Positions 8,415-16,561 of a stretch of 22,172 nt of DNA are shown here, in pieces (position 1 is the stretch's first letter; every line of letters starts with the position of its first letter). This stretch comes from Candidatus Cloacimonadota bacterium (GTDB taxonomy: Bacteria; Cloacimonadota; Cloacimonadia; Cloacimonadales; TCS61). The stretch covers positions 1 through 22,172 of the forward strand of contig DAOWES010000061.1 of the NCBI GenBank assembly GCA_030638385.1, given 5' to 3'. The notes beneath the pieces are model-generated. The model saw only the letters and a program-made list of their open reading frames with translations, had not been told where the DNA came from and searched no databases. The translations under genes and the position numbers were made by a program.

Positions 8415-9668
8415 ATGCCTTTAAGAATTGATTATATTTACCCGAATAGTTTAGCTGAGGAAGCCGGATTGCAAGAAGAAGATTTAATTATTTCCATCAA
8501 TAATCATCTAATTATTGATTTTTTGGATCTTCAATTTTATGGTGCCGATGAAGTGCTGGAAATTGTCTTTAAACGTGATAATGAAGAACGGATTGTTACA
8601 ATATTGCAAAATTGGGAAACTCCTTTGGGAATTGAACCCAAACCACATAAATGCCGCTTATGCGTGAATAACTGTATTTTTTGCTTTGTAGATCAGATGC
8701 GAAATGATATTCGGAAAAGTTTGTACATTAAAGATGATGATTTTAGACTATCTTTTGTGTTTGGAAATTTCATTACTCTTACGAATCTTACCGATAAAGA
8801 TTTTGCCAAGATTATAGAACAAAAGCTTAGTCCGCTCTATATCTCGGTGCATACTACAAATCCAATTTTACATAAGCAGATGTTACGTTATAAACACGAT
8901 TTTAATATTTTGGAAAAATTGCAATTTCTAAGTAAGCATGGTATTGAATTTCATACGCAAATAGTGGTTATTCCAGGTTGGAATGATAAGGAAGAGCTAG
9001 AGCGTTCCTTAAGCGATCTCTCTTCGGAGGAGCTTAACGTTTTGTCGATTGGAGTTGTTCCGATTGGTTTAACACAATATCGCGATGAACTTGAGCCTCT
9101 GCGTACAGTGAATGCAGATGAGGCCAAACACATATTAGAACTTGCTAATAAATATGAAAAAACTTTATGCTCAGATGAATTTTTTCTACTTTCCAATTCT
9201 ATCGTTCCCCCCGAGGAATATTATGGGACATACGATCAATTGGAGAATGGGGTAGGGATGGTTCGAATGTTGTTGGGCAATTGGCAGGATAGCCGTGATG
9301 AATTTATTGATATGCTGGCTGCAGAACCAAATAGATTTGTGTTTGTGGGCGGTAAATTGGCACATAGCCTAATGTCTGAGATTTCTAATGAAATTAACCA
9401 TGAACTTGCCGGAAAATCACGCGCAGTAGCGATTAAGAATCTGTTTTTAGGGCCAACTGTTACCGTTACAGGGCTTATTGCTGTCCAAGATATTTTGGAA
9501 CAAGTATTTTTGAAAGAAGATGAAATTCCTATTTTTAGTAAAGGCATGTTTAATGATAATGAAGTTAGCATAGATGATGTGCCAATGCAGGAACTTTGTG
9601 AGAAATTGGGTGGTAGAATTTTAGTAATTGATGAAGAATTTGCAGATTGGTTTTGGGTGGAGAATTAG
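8415..9668 (+). CDS. DUF512 protein with PDZ and radical-SAM-like Fe-S domain
   Basis: A 417-residue protein of the DUF512 family. Residues 1-65 form a PDZ-like domain (DYIYPNSLAEEAGLQEEDLIISINN). This leads into a cysteine cluster with C80, C83, C87 and C90; the last three form the CX3CX2C arrangement of radical-SAM enzymes. The middle part (FGNFITLTNL, YISVHTTNP, TQIVVIPGWND) matches the TIM-barrel portion, and the C-terminal half is DUF512 proper, with FVGGKLAHSL and GPTVTVTGLI. The family is widespread, and its reaction was not established to my knowledge. No ribosome-binding site precedes the ATG, which lies four bases after the previous stop, so coupling is likely. Confidence 0.9.
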   Translation: MPLRIDYIYPNSLAEEAGLQEEDLIISINNHLIIDFLDLQFYGADEVLEIVFKRDNEERIVTILQNWETPLGIEPKPHKCRLCVNNCIFCFVDQMRNDIRKSLYIKDDDFRLSFVFGNFITLTNLTDKDFAKIIEQKLSPLYISVHTTNPILHKQMLRYKHDFNILEKLQFLSKHGIEFHTQIVVIPGWNDKEELERSLSDLSSEELNVLSIGVVPIGLTQYRDELEPLRTVNADEAKHILELANKYEKTLCSDEFFLLSNSIVPPEEYYGTYDQLENGVGMVRMLLGNWQDSRDEFIDMLAAEPNRFVFVGGKLAHSLMSEISNEINHELAGKSRAVAIKNLFLGPTVTVTGLIAVQDILEQVFLKEDEIPIFSKGMFNDNEVSIDDVPMQELCEKLGGRILVIDEEFADWFWVEN

Positions 9669-9736
9669 AAAGGTGAGGATTACAATCGTCGCCTTCCTAG
9701 AAAAAGATCCAAAGATCTCTAATCAGGAGGATATTT

Positions 9737-10945
9737 ATGGAATCTATAAGAGAATTATATAGGATTGGAATTGGCCCATCTAGTAGTCATACAATGGGGC
9801 CACGCAAAGCTGCACAAATATTTTTGGAAAAATACCCCAATGCAGCACGTTATAAAGTGAATTTATATAACAGTTTGGCTGCTACCGGAAAAGGGCATTT
9901 AACCGATTGGACTATTCATGATGTATTTAAAGATGAAAATTTGGAAATAGGTTGGATTCCGGATCAACAATTGCCTAAGCATCCAAATGGAATGAAATTC
10001 AAAGCATTTGACGCTGATGAAAATTTACTTGGTGAATGGCAGGTTTATAGCATTGGTGGCGGAGCTTTGTGGGATGAGAGTAATTCTAATGAAAAAGAGA
10101 GTTTTTACAATCGTCATACCATGAAAGAGATTTTGGCACATTGCAAAAAAGAAGGGATCACCTTTTCTAATTATGTTTTTTTGCATGAAGATGAAGATAT
10201 CAAGATATATCTGAAACAGATTTTAGATACGATGTTTAGTGCTATCGATAAGGGTTTAAATACTGAAGGATCGCTTCCGGGTGGAATAGGAATTCCGCGC
10301 AAAGCCTATTCTGTTTATCGGCGAGTAAGAATGATAGACAAACATTTTAAACGTGGTGGTTTGCTTTCGGCTTATGCTTTAGCTGTTTCGGAAGAGAATG
10401 CTTCCGGAGGCACCATCGTAACCGCTCCAACTTGCGGCTCTTGTGGTGTATTGCCGGCAGTTTTACGCTATCTGCAAGACGTACTTAGAAGCACTGAACA
10501 AGAACTGATTAACGCTTTAGCAACAGCTGCGTTAGTTGGAAATCTCGTAAAAGAAAATGCTTCCATTTCCGGTGCGGAAGTGGGATGTCAGGGAGAGATT
10601 GGGACTGCTTGTGCTATGGCTGCCGCAGCGGCTACACAACTTATGGGCGGTTCTATAAGACAAATTGAATATGCCGCCGAAATGGGGTTGGAACATCACT
10701 TGGGGCTTACTTGTGATCCTGTTTACGGACTTGTGCAAATCCCATGTATCGAAAGAAATGCCTTTGCTGCTAAACGAGCACTTTCCTGCGCTGAATATGC
10801 CTTGATTTCTGATGGTAGCCATTTTATTAATTTTGATGATGTGGTGGAAGTAATGAATCAAACCGGAAATGATCTGCCATCGCTTTATCGAGAAACTGCT
10901 GAAGGTGGATTAGCCAAAATATTTAAAGAAAAATTAAAACATTAG
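9737..10945 (+). CDS. sdaA: L-serine ammonia-lyase (dehydratase), iron-sulfur type, single chain
   Basis: A 402-residue single-chain serine dehydratase that deaminates L-serine to pyruvate and ammonia using a [4Fe-4S] cluster in place of PLP. The N-terminal beta domain begins SIRELYRIGIGPSSSHTMGPRKAA. The catalytic alpha domain has TAPTCGSCGVLPA (231-241). Three putative cluster cysteines, C284, C326 and C337, are spaced 42 and 11 residues apart, the spacing known from the Legionella enzyme. The protein is shorter than the ~455-residue enterobacterial forms and ends EKLKH, with no C-terminal cysteine. AGGAGG is seven bases before the ATG. It ends at a bidirectional terminator facing selD. With glyA (17935) it would link glycine, serine and pyruvate. 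Confidence 0.94.
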   Translation: MESIRELYRIGIGPSSSHTMGPRKAAQIFLEKYPNAARYKVNLYNSLAATGKGHLTDWTIHDVFKDENLEIGWIPDQQLPKHPNGMKFKAFDADENLLGEWQVYSIGGGALWDESNSNEKESFYNRHTMKEILAHCKKEGITFSNYVFLHEDEDIKIYLKQILDTMFSAIDKGLNTEGSLPGGIGIPRKAYSVYRRVRMIDKHFKRGGLLSAYALAVSEENASGGTIVTAPTCGSCGVLPAVLRYLQDVLRSTEQELINALATAALVGNLVKENASISGAEVGCQGEIGTACAMAAAAATQLMGGSIRQIEYAAEMGLEHHLGLTCDPVYGLVQIPCIERNAFAAKRALSCAEYALISDGSHFINFDDVVEVMNQTGNDLPSLYRETAEGGLAKIFKEKLKH

Positions 10946-11010
10946 AGCTCTAAGCCAAATGTGTGGATGAGCAAGATATGTCATTCAACGATTGATTTAC
11001 ATTTATAAAT

Positions 11011-11060
11011 ATATAAGGCGATAATGTTTATTATCGCCTTATATATTATCTCTATTTTTT
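11011..11060. terminator. bidirectional terminator between sdaA and selD
   Basis: ATATAAGGCGATAAT (11011-11025) is a perfect 15-bp inverted repeat with 11030-11044 around a GTTT loop. A T-rich tract with eight consecutive T follows at 11052-11060 on the plus strand, serving sdaA. On the minus strand the tail is A/T-rich but weaker, and it could still end selD. Confidence 0.88.
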
Positions 11061-11062
11061 TT

Positions 11063-12115
11063 CTAAATAATTTTGATATTACGGGTGTTAGATACTACCA
11101 CTTCGGCAATAATTCTGCACCAATCCATACCTGCTTTATGTAATTTTTCAACCAATAATTCTGCTTTTGCTGCCGGTAAAGATATCAATAATCCACCTGA
11201 AGTTTGTGCATCGAACATCAACATCAATTTATCATCATCAAATTCTGCGGGAGTGCTGACAAATGGGCTAAAGTGTTCTCGGTTTTTCCAAGAACCGGTT
11301 GGGAAAAGTCCTATACTGGCATATTCCATGGCTTCGCTGATGATGTCTACTTTACTTGAATCCAATACTATGGAAGCTGTTGAATTTGTCATCTCGTACA
11401 TATGTCCCATTAACCCAAAACCGGTAACATCTGTCATGGCATTTACGCCTATCTCCACGGCAAGTTCGGCTGCTGTTTTGTTTAACATGGTCATAAATTT
11501 CACTGCTTCATTTATTGCATTTTCACTAGCTATATCTGCTTTAATAGCTGTAGTAATTACTCCTATGCCAAGTGGTTTCGTTTGAATTATTTTGTCTCCC
11601 GGTTTGATCGTATTATTACGTACAATTTTATCCGGAGCTACAATTCCCGTTACGCTTAAACCATATTTCATCTCAAGGTCTTCAATTGTGTGACCACCCA
11701 AAACAACTCCGCCTGCTTCTTTCACCTTATCGGCACCGCCGCGTAATATATCTGAAAGCATTTCCTGGCTAACATGACAATTGTCATGAGCGACAATATT
11801 TAACACAGTTTGAACTGTTGCGCCCATGGCAAAGACGTCGCTAAGGCTATTGGCGGCAGCAATTTGACCATAAATATAAGCATCATTTACTACCGGTGTG
11901 ATGAAATCAACTGTTTGAACCATAGCTAAATCTTCATTCAACAGGAAAACTCCTGCATCATCAGATGTGTCGAAGCTAACCAGAACATTATTGCTCGTGG
12001 GAAAATCTACATTTTTCATTATATTTGATAAGTCCGCCGGACTAACTTTAGCAGCTCAGCCAGCAGCTCTTACAAATTGAGTGATTTTTACTCTTTCATC
12101 TATCGTTTTATCCAT
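11063..12115 (-). CDS. selD: selenide, water dikinase (selenophosphate synthetase), selenocysteine-containing
   Basis: SelD makes selenophosphate from selenide and ATP, the selenium donor for selenocysteine and selenouridine. An open frame without stops begins only at 12019, but that start would remove the active site. Extending upstream in frame through one TGA (12058-12056) reaches an ATG at 12113-12115 preceded by AGGA. This gives a 350-residue protein beginning MDKTIDERVKITQFVRAAG-U-AAKVSPADL. The TGA falls at residue 20, exactly where SelD proteins have the catalytic Cys or Sec, three residues before the essential lysine (K23). The conserved GGHTIEDLEMKYGLSVTG block and the C-terminal AQTSGGLLISL motif are intact. 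A hairpin after the TGA fits a bacterial SECIS. A sequencing error at a TGT/TGC codon is the alternative, but the hairpin and family precedent make Sec much more likely. Confidence 0.93.
12031..12058 (-). promoter_or_regulatory. Sec UGA codon and SECIS-like hairpin in selD
   Basis: On the minus strand the UGA codon (12058-12056) is followed, after a 12-nt spacer, by a five-pair stem AGTCC/GGACT with a GGC loop (12043-12031). Bacterial SECIS elements sit within the coding sequence immediately downstream of UGA and present guanines in a small apical loop to SelB, and this one fits. The stem is short, and its extension into the spacer was not computed. Confidence 0.75.
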
Positions 12116-12425
12116 TTTTAATCCTAAAAAAAATATTTATTACATAGCTTCTCATTGCTTTATTTGTGTCAATTATATTTGGTGGCAAGTATCCTGATCT
12201 ATCTGATAAAGGCATATTAGAAAATAATAGAATGTAGTAATTTATGACTTCCTACTAATATAGAAGGGTGGGGTGAGGTGCTGCAAAACACTTAATTATG
12301 CAGAACTCAGAAAAAAAATAAATCGATAAAAGAGATGATTATTACCTATCAGAAAATCATCTTTACAAAACGAATGAGATTATCATTTTTTGATTCTTGT
12401 AATTTTTAAAATATTAAGGGGTGAT
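12116..12425. other. divergent intergenic region between selD and the kinase gene
   Basis: About 310 bases that must carry promoters for both selD (leftward) and the two-component operon (rightward). Visible items are TTGACA on the minus strand around 12162-12167, a partial copy of the inverted-repeat element (12262-12308), and a small hairpin with AGATGATT (12333-12340) pairing with AATCATCT (about 12355-12362). No protein-coding frame is convincing. Confidence 0.5.
12262..12308 (-). repeat. half copy of the GTTCTGCATAATT inverted-repeat element
   Basis: Read on the minus strand this stretch starts GAGTTCTGCATAATTAAGTG and runs into CACCTCACCCC, matching the left end of the element at 21949-22103 with only scattered differences over about 47 bases. 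No opposite end is seen nearby, so it is a truncated or solo end. It lies in the promoter region of the histidine kinase gene. Confidence 0.7.
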
Positions 12426-14207
12426 ATGAAAAAAAAGATAATCTTAGTAGGTAATGAATTATCTATTAATAGCGAGGGTAGGCTTGAAGCTGAAAAATGT
12501 AACTTAAATATTTCAAATCCAATCTCTACTTTTGAAGATGTAATTTCATTGGAAAAAAAAATTGAACCGGATATATTTTTAGTAGATTTGTTAATATCTG
12601 AAAATGAAGATTGCCTTGAGATAGTTTCTCAAATAAAAAAAGCCTATGATATACCCATCATTTACCTTACTTCTGCCACTCCCCAAGAGAGAAATATAAA
12701 AAACAGTGTTTACGATTCATATGGATTTCTTAGAAAACCAACCTGTCCCGAAACCATAAAAGTGGCGGTAGAAGCTGCTTTATACAAGAAAGAGATGCTT
12801 TTAACATTAAAAGAGAGTAGATGTACAAATAATGCGTTGTTAAATGCGAGCTCGCATCAAGCAATGGTAGTAGATAAACAATGTAAGATTTTAGCGATTA
12901 ATAATGTCATGTGTGAATTTTTAGGGAGTGAAAGTAACAAACTTATCAATCGTTATTGTTCTAATGTTATTTATCCGGAATTGCTAGATGAAAGAATAAA
13001 GAAGATTCAAGAAGTTTTTCAAACAGGTAAAGAAGTGACATTCTCCGATTCATATAAAGGAAAATTTTACAGAAATCATTATTTTCCTGTAAAAAATAGG
13101 ATGAAAAAAACTTTTCAAGTAGTCATATATATTCGAGATGTCACCACATCGGAAGTAGCAAATGATCATGTGTTGAAGTTGTCTAAAGTTCTGGAAACAA
13201 TGTTGTTGGGTGTTGTTATTGTTGATATGAATATGAAGATAATCTATTGTAACGAGGCCAAGGCAAAGATGCATAGTTATCAGCGAAGTGAACTTATTGG
13301 CAAAAAAGCTGATGTTTTCATATCAGAAGAATTCCCACAGGAATCTGTTCACGATTTGTTAAATTTATTGCGAGGTGTTTCTCGAGAACGAATGAATATA
13401 CGCAAAGATGGTTCTTTATTTCCAGTGAGGATAATTTCTGATGCTGTAATTGGAAACGATGGAACTCCATTTGCCTTTGTTATAATGTGTGAAGATATCT
13501 CTGAACGAAAGGAGATGGAAACTCAACTTCTTAGAAGTGAACGTTTGGCGGGTGTGGGAAGTTTGGCAGCCGGAATTGCTCATGAGATTCGAAATCCTTT
13601 GGGGAATATAAGTTCTTCAGCTCAATTTTGTTTAAGTAAAGATGATTTACAACAAGATTTTAAGATCTTTCTTGAAATTATTAAAAGAAACGCTGATCAT
13701 GCTAATGATATTATTAAAGATTTATTAGATTTTGCCAATCCGAGAGAAATTAAGAAATATCCAATAAATATGATCAGCATAATTAATACCGCAATTAGCT
13801 TAGTAGAGAGTAAATTTATATCGAATCAAATTGAACTAATAACAGATTTTGCCGAAGATTTGCCATTGCTAGAATTAGATGAAAAATGGATTGAGCAGTC
13901 TTTTCAAAATGTTATTTTAAACTCAATCGAAGCGATGCCGTCCGGTGGAGAATTCCAAATAAGATCTTATTTGGAAAATCAGCAAGTGGTAGTTTCATTT
14001 AAAGATAATGGCTCCGGTATCGATGAAGAAGATTTAAATAAGATTTTTGATCCCTTCTTTACCACGAAAGATAATGGCGTTGGCTTGGGATTATCATCAA
14101 TTAATTATGTTCTCACTGCACATGATGCGAAATTAAAAATAAATAGTGAAATTGGTGAAGGAACTACATTTTTGTTCTTTTTCCCAATTAACAAATCTTA
14201 CTTATAG
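12426..14207 (+). CDS. PAS-domain sensor histidine kinase with degenerate N-terminal receiver (NtrB-like)
   Basis: A 593-residue predicted cytoplasmic kinase. The frame is open from 12390, but the ATG at 12426, preceded by AAGGGG, is the better start. Order of domains: a receiver-like domain (1-120) with D54 in FLVDLL and K104, but with N-E in place of the acidic pair after strand 1; PAS 1 (about 133-240); PAS 2 (about 250-362, RKDGSLFPVR, VIMCEDISERK); a HisKA dimerisation domain with phosphoacceptor H386 in AAGIAHEIRNPLGN; and an HATPase with the N-box NVILNSIEA (N499), DNGSGI, FDPFFTTK and GVGLGL. No membrane segment is visible, so it should sense an internal signal. Eight bases separate it from the sigma-54 activator gene, its obvious partner. 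Confidence 0.92.
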   Translation: MKKKIILVGNELSINSEGRLEAEKCNLNISNPISTFEDVISLEKKIEPDIFLVDLLISENEDCLEIVSQIKKAYDIPIIYLTSATPQERNIKNSVYDSYGFLRKPTCPETIKVAVEAALYKKEMLLTLKESRCTNNALLNASSHQAMVVDKQCKILAINNVMCEFLGSESNKLINRYCSNVIYPELLDERIKKIQEVFQTGKEVTFSDSYKGKFYRNHYFPVKNRMKKTFQVVIYIRDVTTSEVANDHVLKLSKVLETMLLGVVIVDMNMKIIYCNEAKAKMHSYQRSELIGKKADVFISEEFPQESVHDLLNLLRGVSRERMNIRKDGSLFPVRIISDAVIGNDGTPFAFVIMCEDISERKEMETQLLRSERLAGVGSLAAGIAHEIRNPLGNISSSAQFCLSKDDLQQDFKIFLEIIKRNADHANDIIKDLLDFANPREIKKYPINMISIINTAISLVESKFISNQIELITDFAEDLPLLELDEKWIEQSFQNVILNSIEAMPSGGEFQIRSYLENQQVVVSFKDNGSGIDEEDLNKIFDPFFTTKDNGVGLGLSSINYVLTAHDAKLKINSEIGEGTTFLFFFPINKSYL

Positions 14208-14215
14208 GGAAAATT

Positions 14216-15577
14216 ATGGATTCAATATTAATTGTTGAAGATAACAAGGATTTGCAATTTATTCTAAAGAATATTTTGGAGATGGAAGGATATAAAATTT
14301 TTAGCGTTGGAAATGGAACTCGTGCAATTTTAGAAGTGCAAAATAATCCTCCGGATCTTATGTTGTTGGATATGAAATTACCCGGGATGGATGGAATGAG
14401 TCTCTTGAATCACATGCGGGTAAATTATCCGGATATTTTGGTGATAATGATGACTGCTTATGGTGATGTGAAAGATGCTGTGAATGCAATGAAATTAGGA
14501 GCCTATGACTATATCACTAAACCATTTAATAATGAAGAATTGCTTTTAACGATAAAGAAAGCCATCCGAACAGAATCTTTAACCAGAGAAGTCTCGGATT
14601 TACGAAAGCAACTTGATGAGAAAGCAAAATGCGAAAAAGTAATGGGCAAAAGTAGTGAAATTGTGAATATTATCAAGAAAGTAAATCTAATTGCTCCCAC
14701 TGATATGAGTGTGATTTTACAAGGTAAAAGTGGTACCGGAAAAGAGGTTATTGCGCGAATGATTCATGAAAAGAGTAATCGCAAAAATAAATCTTTTGTG
14801 GCTGTTGATTGTGGCGCTATTCCGGCTACACTAATTGAAAGTGAATTGTTTGGTTATGAAGTAGGAGCTTTTACCGGCGCTGTAAGTAGGAAAATAGGTA
14901 AATTTGAAGAAGCAAATGGTGGCACTTTGCTGTTGGATGAGATTACTAATCTTTCAATGGATGGACAAGCCAAGCTCTTGAGAGCTTTGGAGGTAAGGAA
15001 AATCCACCGTATCGGCGGTAAAAAAGATGTTCCTGTAGATGTGCGTATAATCGTGACTTCCAATCTTGATTTTCAGGATGTTGTAAAACAAGGCAATTTT
15101 CGAATTGATCTTTTCCATCGTTTAAATGAATTTCAAATACTTTTACCCGAATTAAAGCAAAGAGTTCAAGATATCCCCATTTTAGCGAAACAATTTATGA
15201 AAGAAGCAAACAAAGAATTAGGAAGATGTGTGAAGGCTTTTTCTAAAGAAGTGTTACAAGCCTTTTCTCAGTATCGTTGGCCGGGAAATATTCGAGAAAT
15301 GAAATATTTGGTGAAACGGGCAGTTTTAATGACTGAAGGATCTATAGTTCAAATGAGTTCCGTTACCTTTGAAATTGAAGAGAAAAATGAAATTCCGAGT
15401 TATATTGATGCTCTGGAAGCGGGGGAATCGTTTAATGATATTGTTATTAGTACAGAGCGAGATTTGATAATGAAAGCTCTTGAACTAGCAGATGGGAACA
15501 AAACTAATGCCGCAGATATTCTGAAAATGAATCGTAAAACTCTATATAGGAGAATGAAGAATTTAGATTTACTCTAA
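14216..15577 (+). CDS. NtrC-family sigma-54-dependent response regulator
   Basis: A 453-residue enhancer-binding protein. The receiver domain (1-115) has phosphoacceptor D52, T80 and K102. The AAA+ domain has Walker A GKSGTGKE (170-177), the sigma-54 contact loop GAFTGA (217-222), Walker B TLLLDE and arginines in FRIDLFHRLN. A Fis-type helix-turn-helix lies at the C-terminus (about 420-450, NKTNAADILKMNRKTLYRRMK). It needs sigma-54 RNA polymerase to act, which implies rpoN elsewhere in the genome. It forms an operon with the preceding kinase, and a candidate target promoter lies just downstream at 15726-15742. Confidence 0.96.
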   Translation: MDSILIVEDNKDLQFILKNILEMEGYKIFSVGNGTRAILEVQNNPPDLMLLDMKLPGMDGMSLLNHMRVNYPDILVIMMTAYGDVKDAVNAMKLGAYDYITKPFNNEELLLTIKKAIRTESLTREVSDLRKQLDEKAKCEKVMGKSSEIVNIIKKVNLIAPTDMSVILQGKSGTGKEVIARMIHEKSNRKNKSFVAVDCGAIPATLIESELFGYEVGAFTGAVSRKIGKFEEANGGTLLLDEITNLSMDGQAKLLRALEVRKIHRIGGKKDVPVDVRIIVTSNLDFQDVVKQGNFRIDLFHRLNEFQILLPELKQRVQDIPILAKQFMKEANKELGRCVKAFSKEVLQAFSQYRWPGNIREMKYLVKRAVLMTEGSIVQMSSVTFEIEEKNEIPSYIDALEAGESFNDIVISTERDLIMKALELADGNKTNAADILKMNRKTLYRRMKNLDLL

Positions 15578-15591
15578 TCTGTGACATTTTA

Positions 15592-15615
15592 GGGCAAAAA
15601 GGTTCATTTTGACCC
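15592..15615. promoter_or_regulatory. imperfect inverted repeat, possible activator site
   Basis: GGGCAAAA and TTTTGACCC flank an AGGTTCA centre, forming an imperfect dyad about 110-130 bases upstream of the sigma-54 promoter. That is the normal distance for an enhancer-binding-protein site. It has no T-tract, so it is a poor terminator. Binding by the adjacent regulator is inference. Confidence 0.3.
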
Positions 15616-15725
15616 AAGAATAAATAACAAACATTTATGAGGGGATATTCACGGAAAGTATTTAACTTCAATATATGTAATGATTAAAGTTTGTTGAGAA
15701 TGAGTGGGATTTTATTATTTGTTAA

Positions 15726-15742
15726 ATGGAATATAGATTGCT
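15726..15742 (+). promoter_or_regulatory. putative sigma-54 (-24/-12) promoter
   Basis: ATGGAATATAGATTGCT has the invariant GG (15728-15729) and GC (15740-15741) separated by exactly ten bases, with TTGCT at the -12 box. The -24 box departs from TGGCAC after TGG. Transcription would start about 15753, just upstream of the GGAGGT ribosome-binding site and the receiver gene at 15766. Confidence 0.55.
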
Positions 15743-15765
15743 ATATTATTTAGTGGAGGTGACAA

Positions 15766-16125
15766 ATGAAAACAGTATTAATAGTTGATGATAATAAGGA
15801 TATGCGTTTTTTATTAACAAATTTCTTATCCTCAAATGGATATGACGTATTTGCTGCAGATGATGGTGTTATGGCAGTTAATGCTTTGGAAAATGATATA
15901 CCGGATCTCGTTTTGCTAGATATAAGATTACCCAAATTGAATGGAATTGAGGTTTTGAAAAGAATTAAGGAAATTGATGAGGGAATTAAAGTAATATTAA
16001 TAACTGCTTATAGTAATTTATCTAGCAGGAATAAGGCTGTAGAGTATGGGGCAAATGATTATTTAACGAAACCATTTGATAATAATGATCTTCTTGAAAG
16101 AATTAGCAAAGTCTTTGAGTATTAA
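15766..16125 (+). CDS. stand-alone response-regulator receiver domain (CheY/Spo0F-like)
   Basis: A 119-residue single receiver domain with no output domain. All key residues are present: the acidic pair in VDDN (D8, D9), phosphoacceptor D52 in LLDIRLP, T80 in ITAYS and K102 in TKPF. Lengths and positions match the receiver of the upstream NtrC-type regulator, to which it is clearly related. A strong GGAGGT lies five bases before the ATG. The 188-base gap and its own sigma-54 promoter suggest separate control by the upstream system. It may act as a phosphate sink, a relay intermediate or a protein-binding regulator; the sequence does not decide. Confidence 0.93.
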   Translation: MKTVLIVDDNKDMRFLLTNFLSSNGYDVFAADDGVMAVNALENDIPDLVLLDIRLPKLNGIEVLKRIKEIDEGIKVILITAYSNLSSRNKAVEYGANDYLTKPFDNNDLLERISKVFEY

Positions 16126-16561
16126 GCAGTAAATGTAATTAATATTGAGCTATTTTTCTGATTCTTTTTGCGCTATTAAATTTAAAATTATTTTCAATAA
16201 TTAGGTAGATGATTCACCTAGTCTAATTATTGTAAGTAATCTCTTCATATCTAAATTAACTTGTTGCTAAACAAATATTTCTCTCGTTGATTATTTTGTT
16301 TTGCTGAACTCAGTTTACATGAAAGCAGGACGTTAACTTTGTTTTATGCCTTTTACCACTTTTGGAATTTATAGATTTATTAGCTGTAAATTATACTCAA
16401 ATATATAATAATAATAATCGAGAAATAATTATTGATCTAAATATTCCGGTAATACTATTAACTTCTTTAGGAACTTATAATTATATTTGTTACTATTTTC
16501 TTGACATTACCATATTAAGCAAAATTTTGGGCAAAAATAATTTAAATTATCGGAGGATGTA
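16126..16561. other. non-coding stretch upstream of the ptb-like gene
   Basis: About 435 bases without a credible gene. A 66-codon frame at 16362-16562 is asparagine/isoleucine-rich, lacks a ribosome-binding site and just reflects the AT content. The region holds a hairpin at 16195-16232 and a TTGACA at 16501-16506, which has no good -10 box at standard spacing. The promoter for the ptb-rpiB-glyA operon must lie here. Confidence 0.5.
16195..16232. terminator. hairpin after the lone receiver gene, possible terminator
   Basis: CAATAATTAG (16195-16204) pairs perfectly with CTAATTATTG (16223-16232), and a short inner GGT..ACC stem can form. It is very A/T-rich with no run of T after it on the plus strand. 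It is either a weak terminator of the receiver transcript or a regulatory dyad. Confidence 0.35.

Noticed and set aside
11073..11585. 170-codon plus-strand frame opposite selD
   Set aside because: It lies entirely antisense to a conserved gene and has no homologue-like motifs; a shadow of selD codon use.
12390..12425. Twelve-residue extension of the histidine kinase
   Set aside because: The ATG at 12426 has AAGGGG at good spacing and starts right at the receiver-domain strand; the upstream ATG does not.
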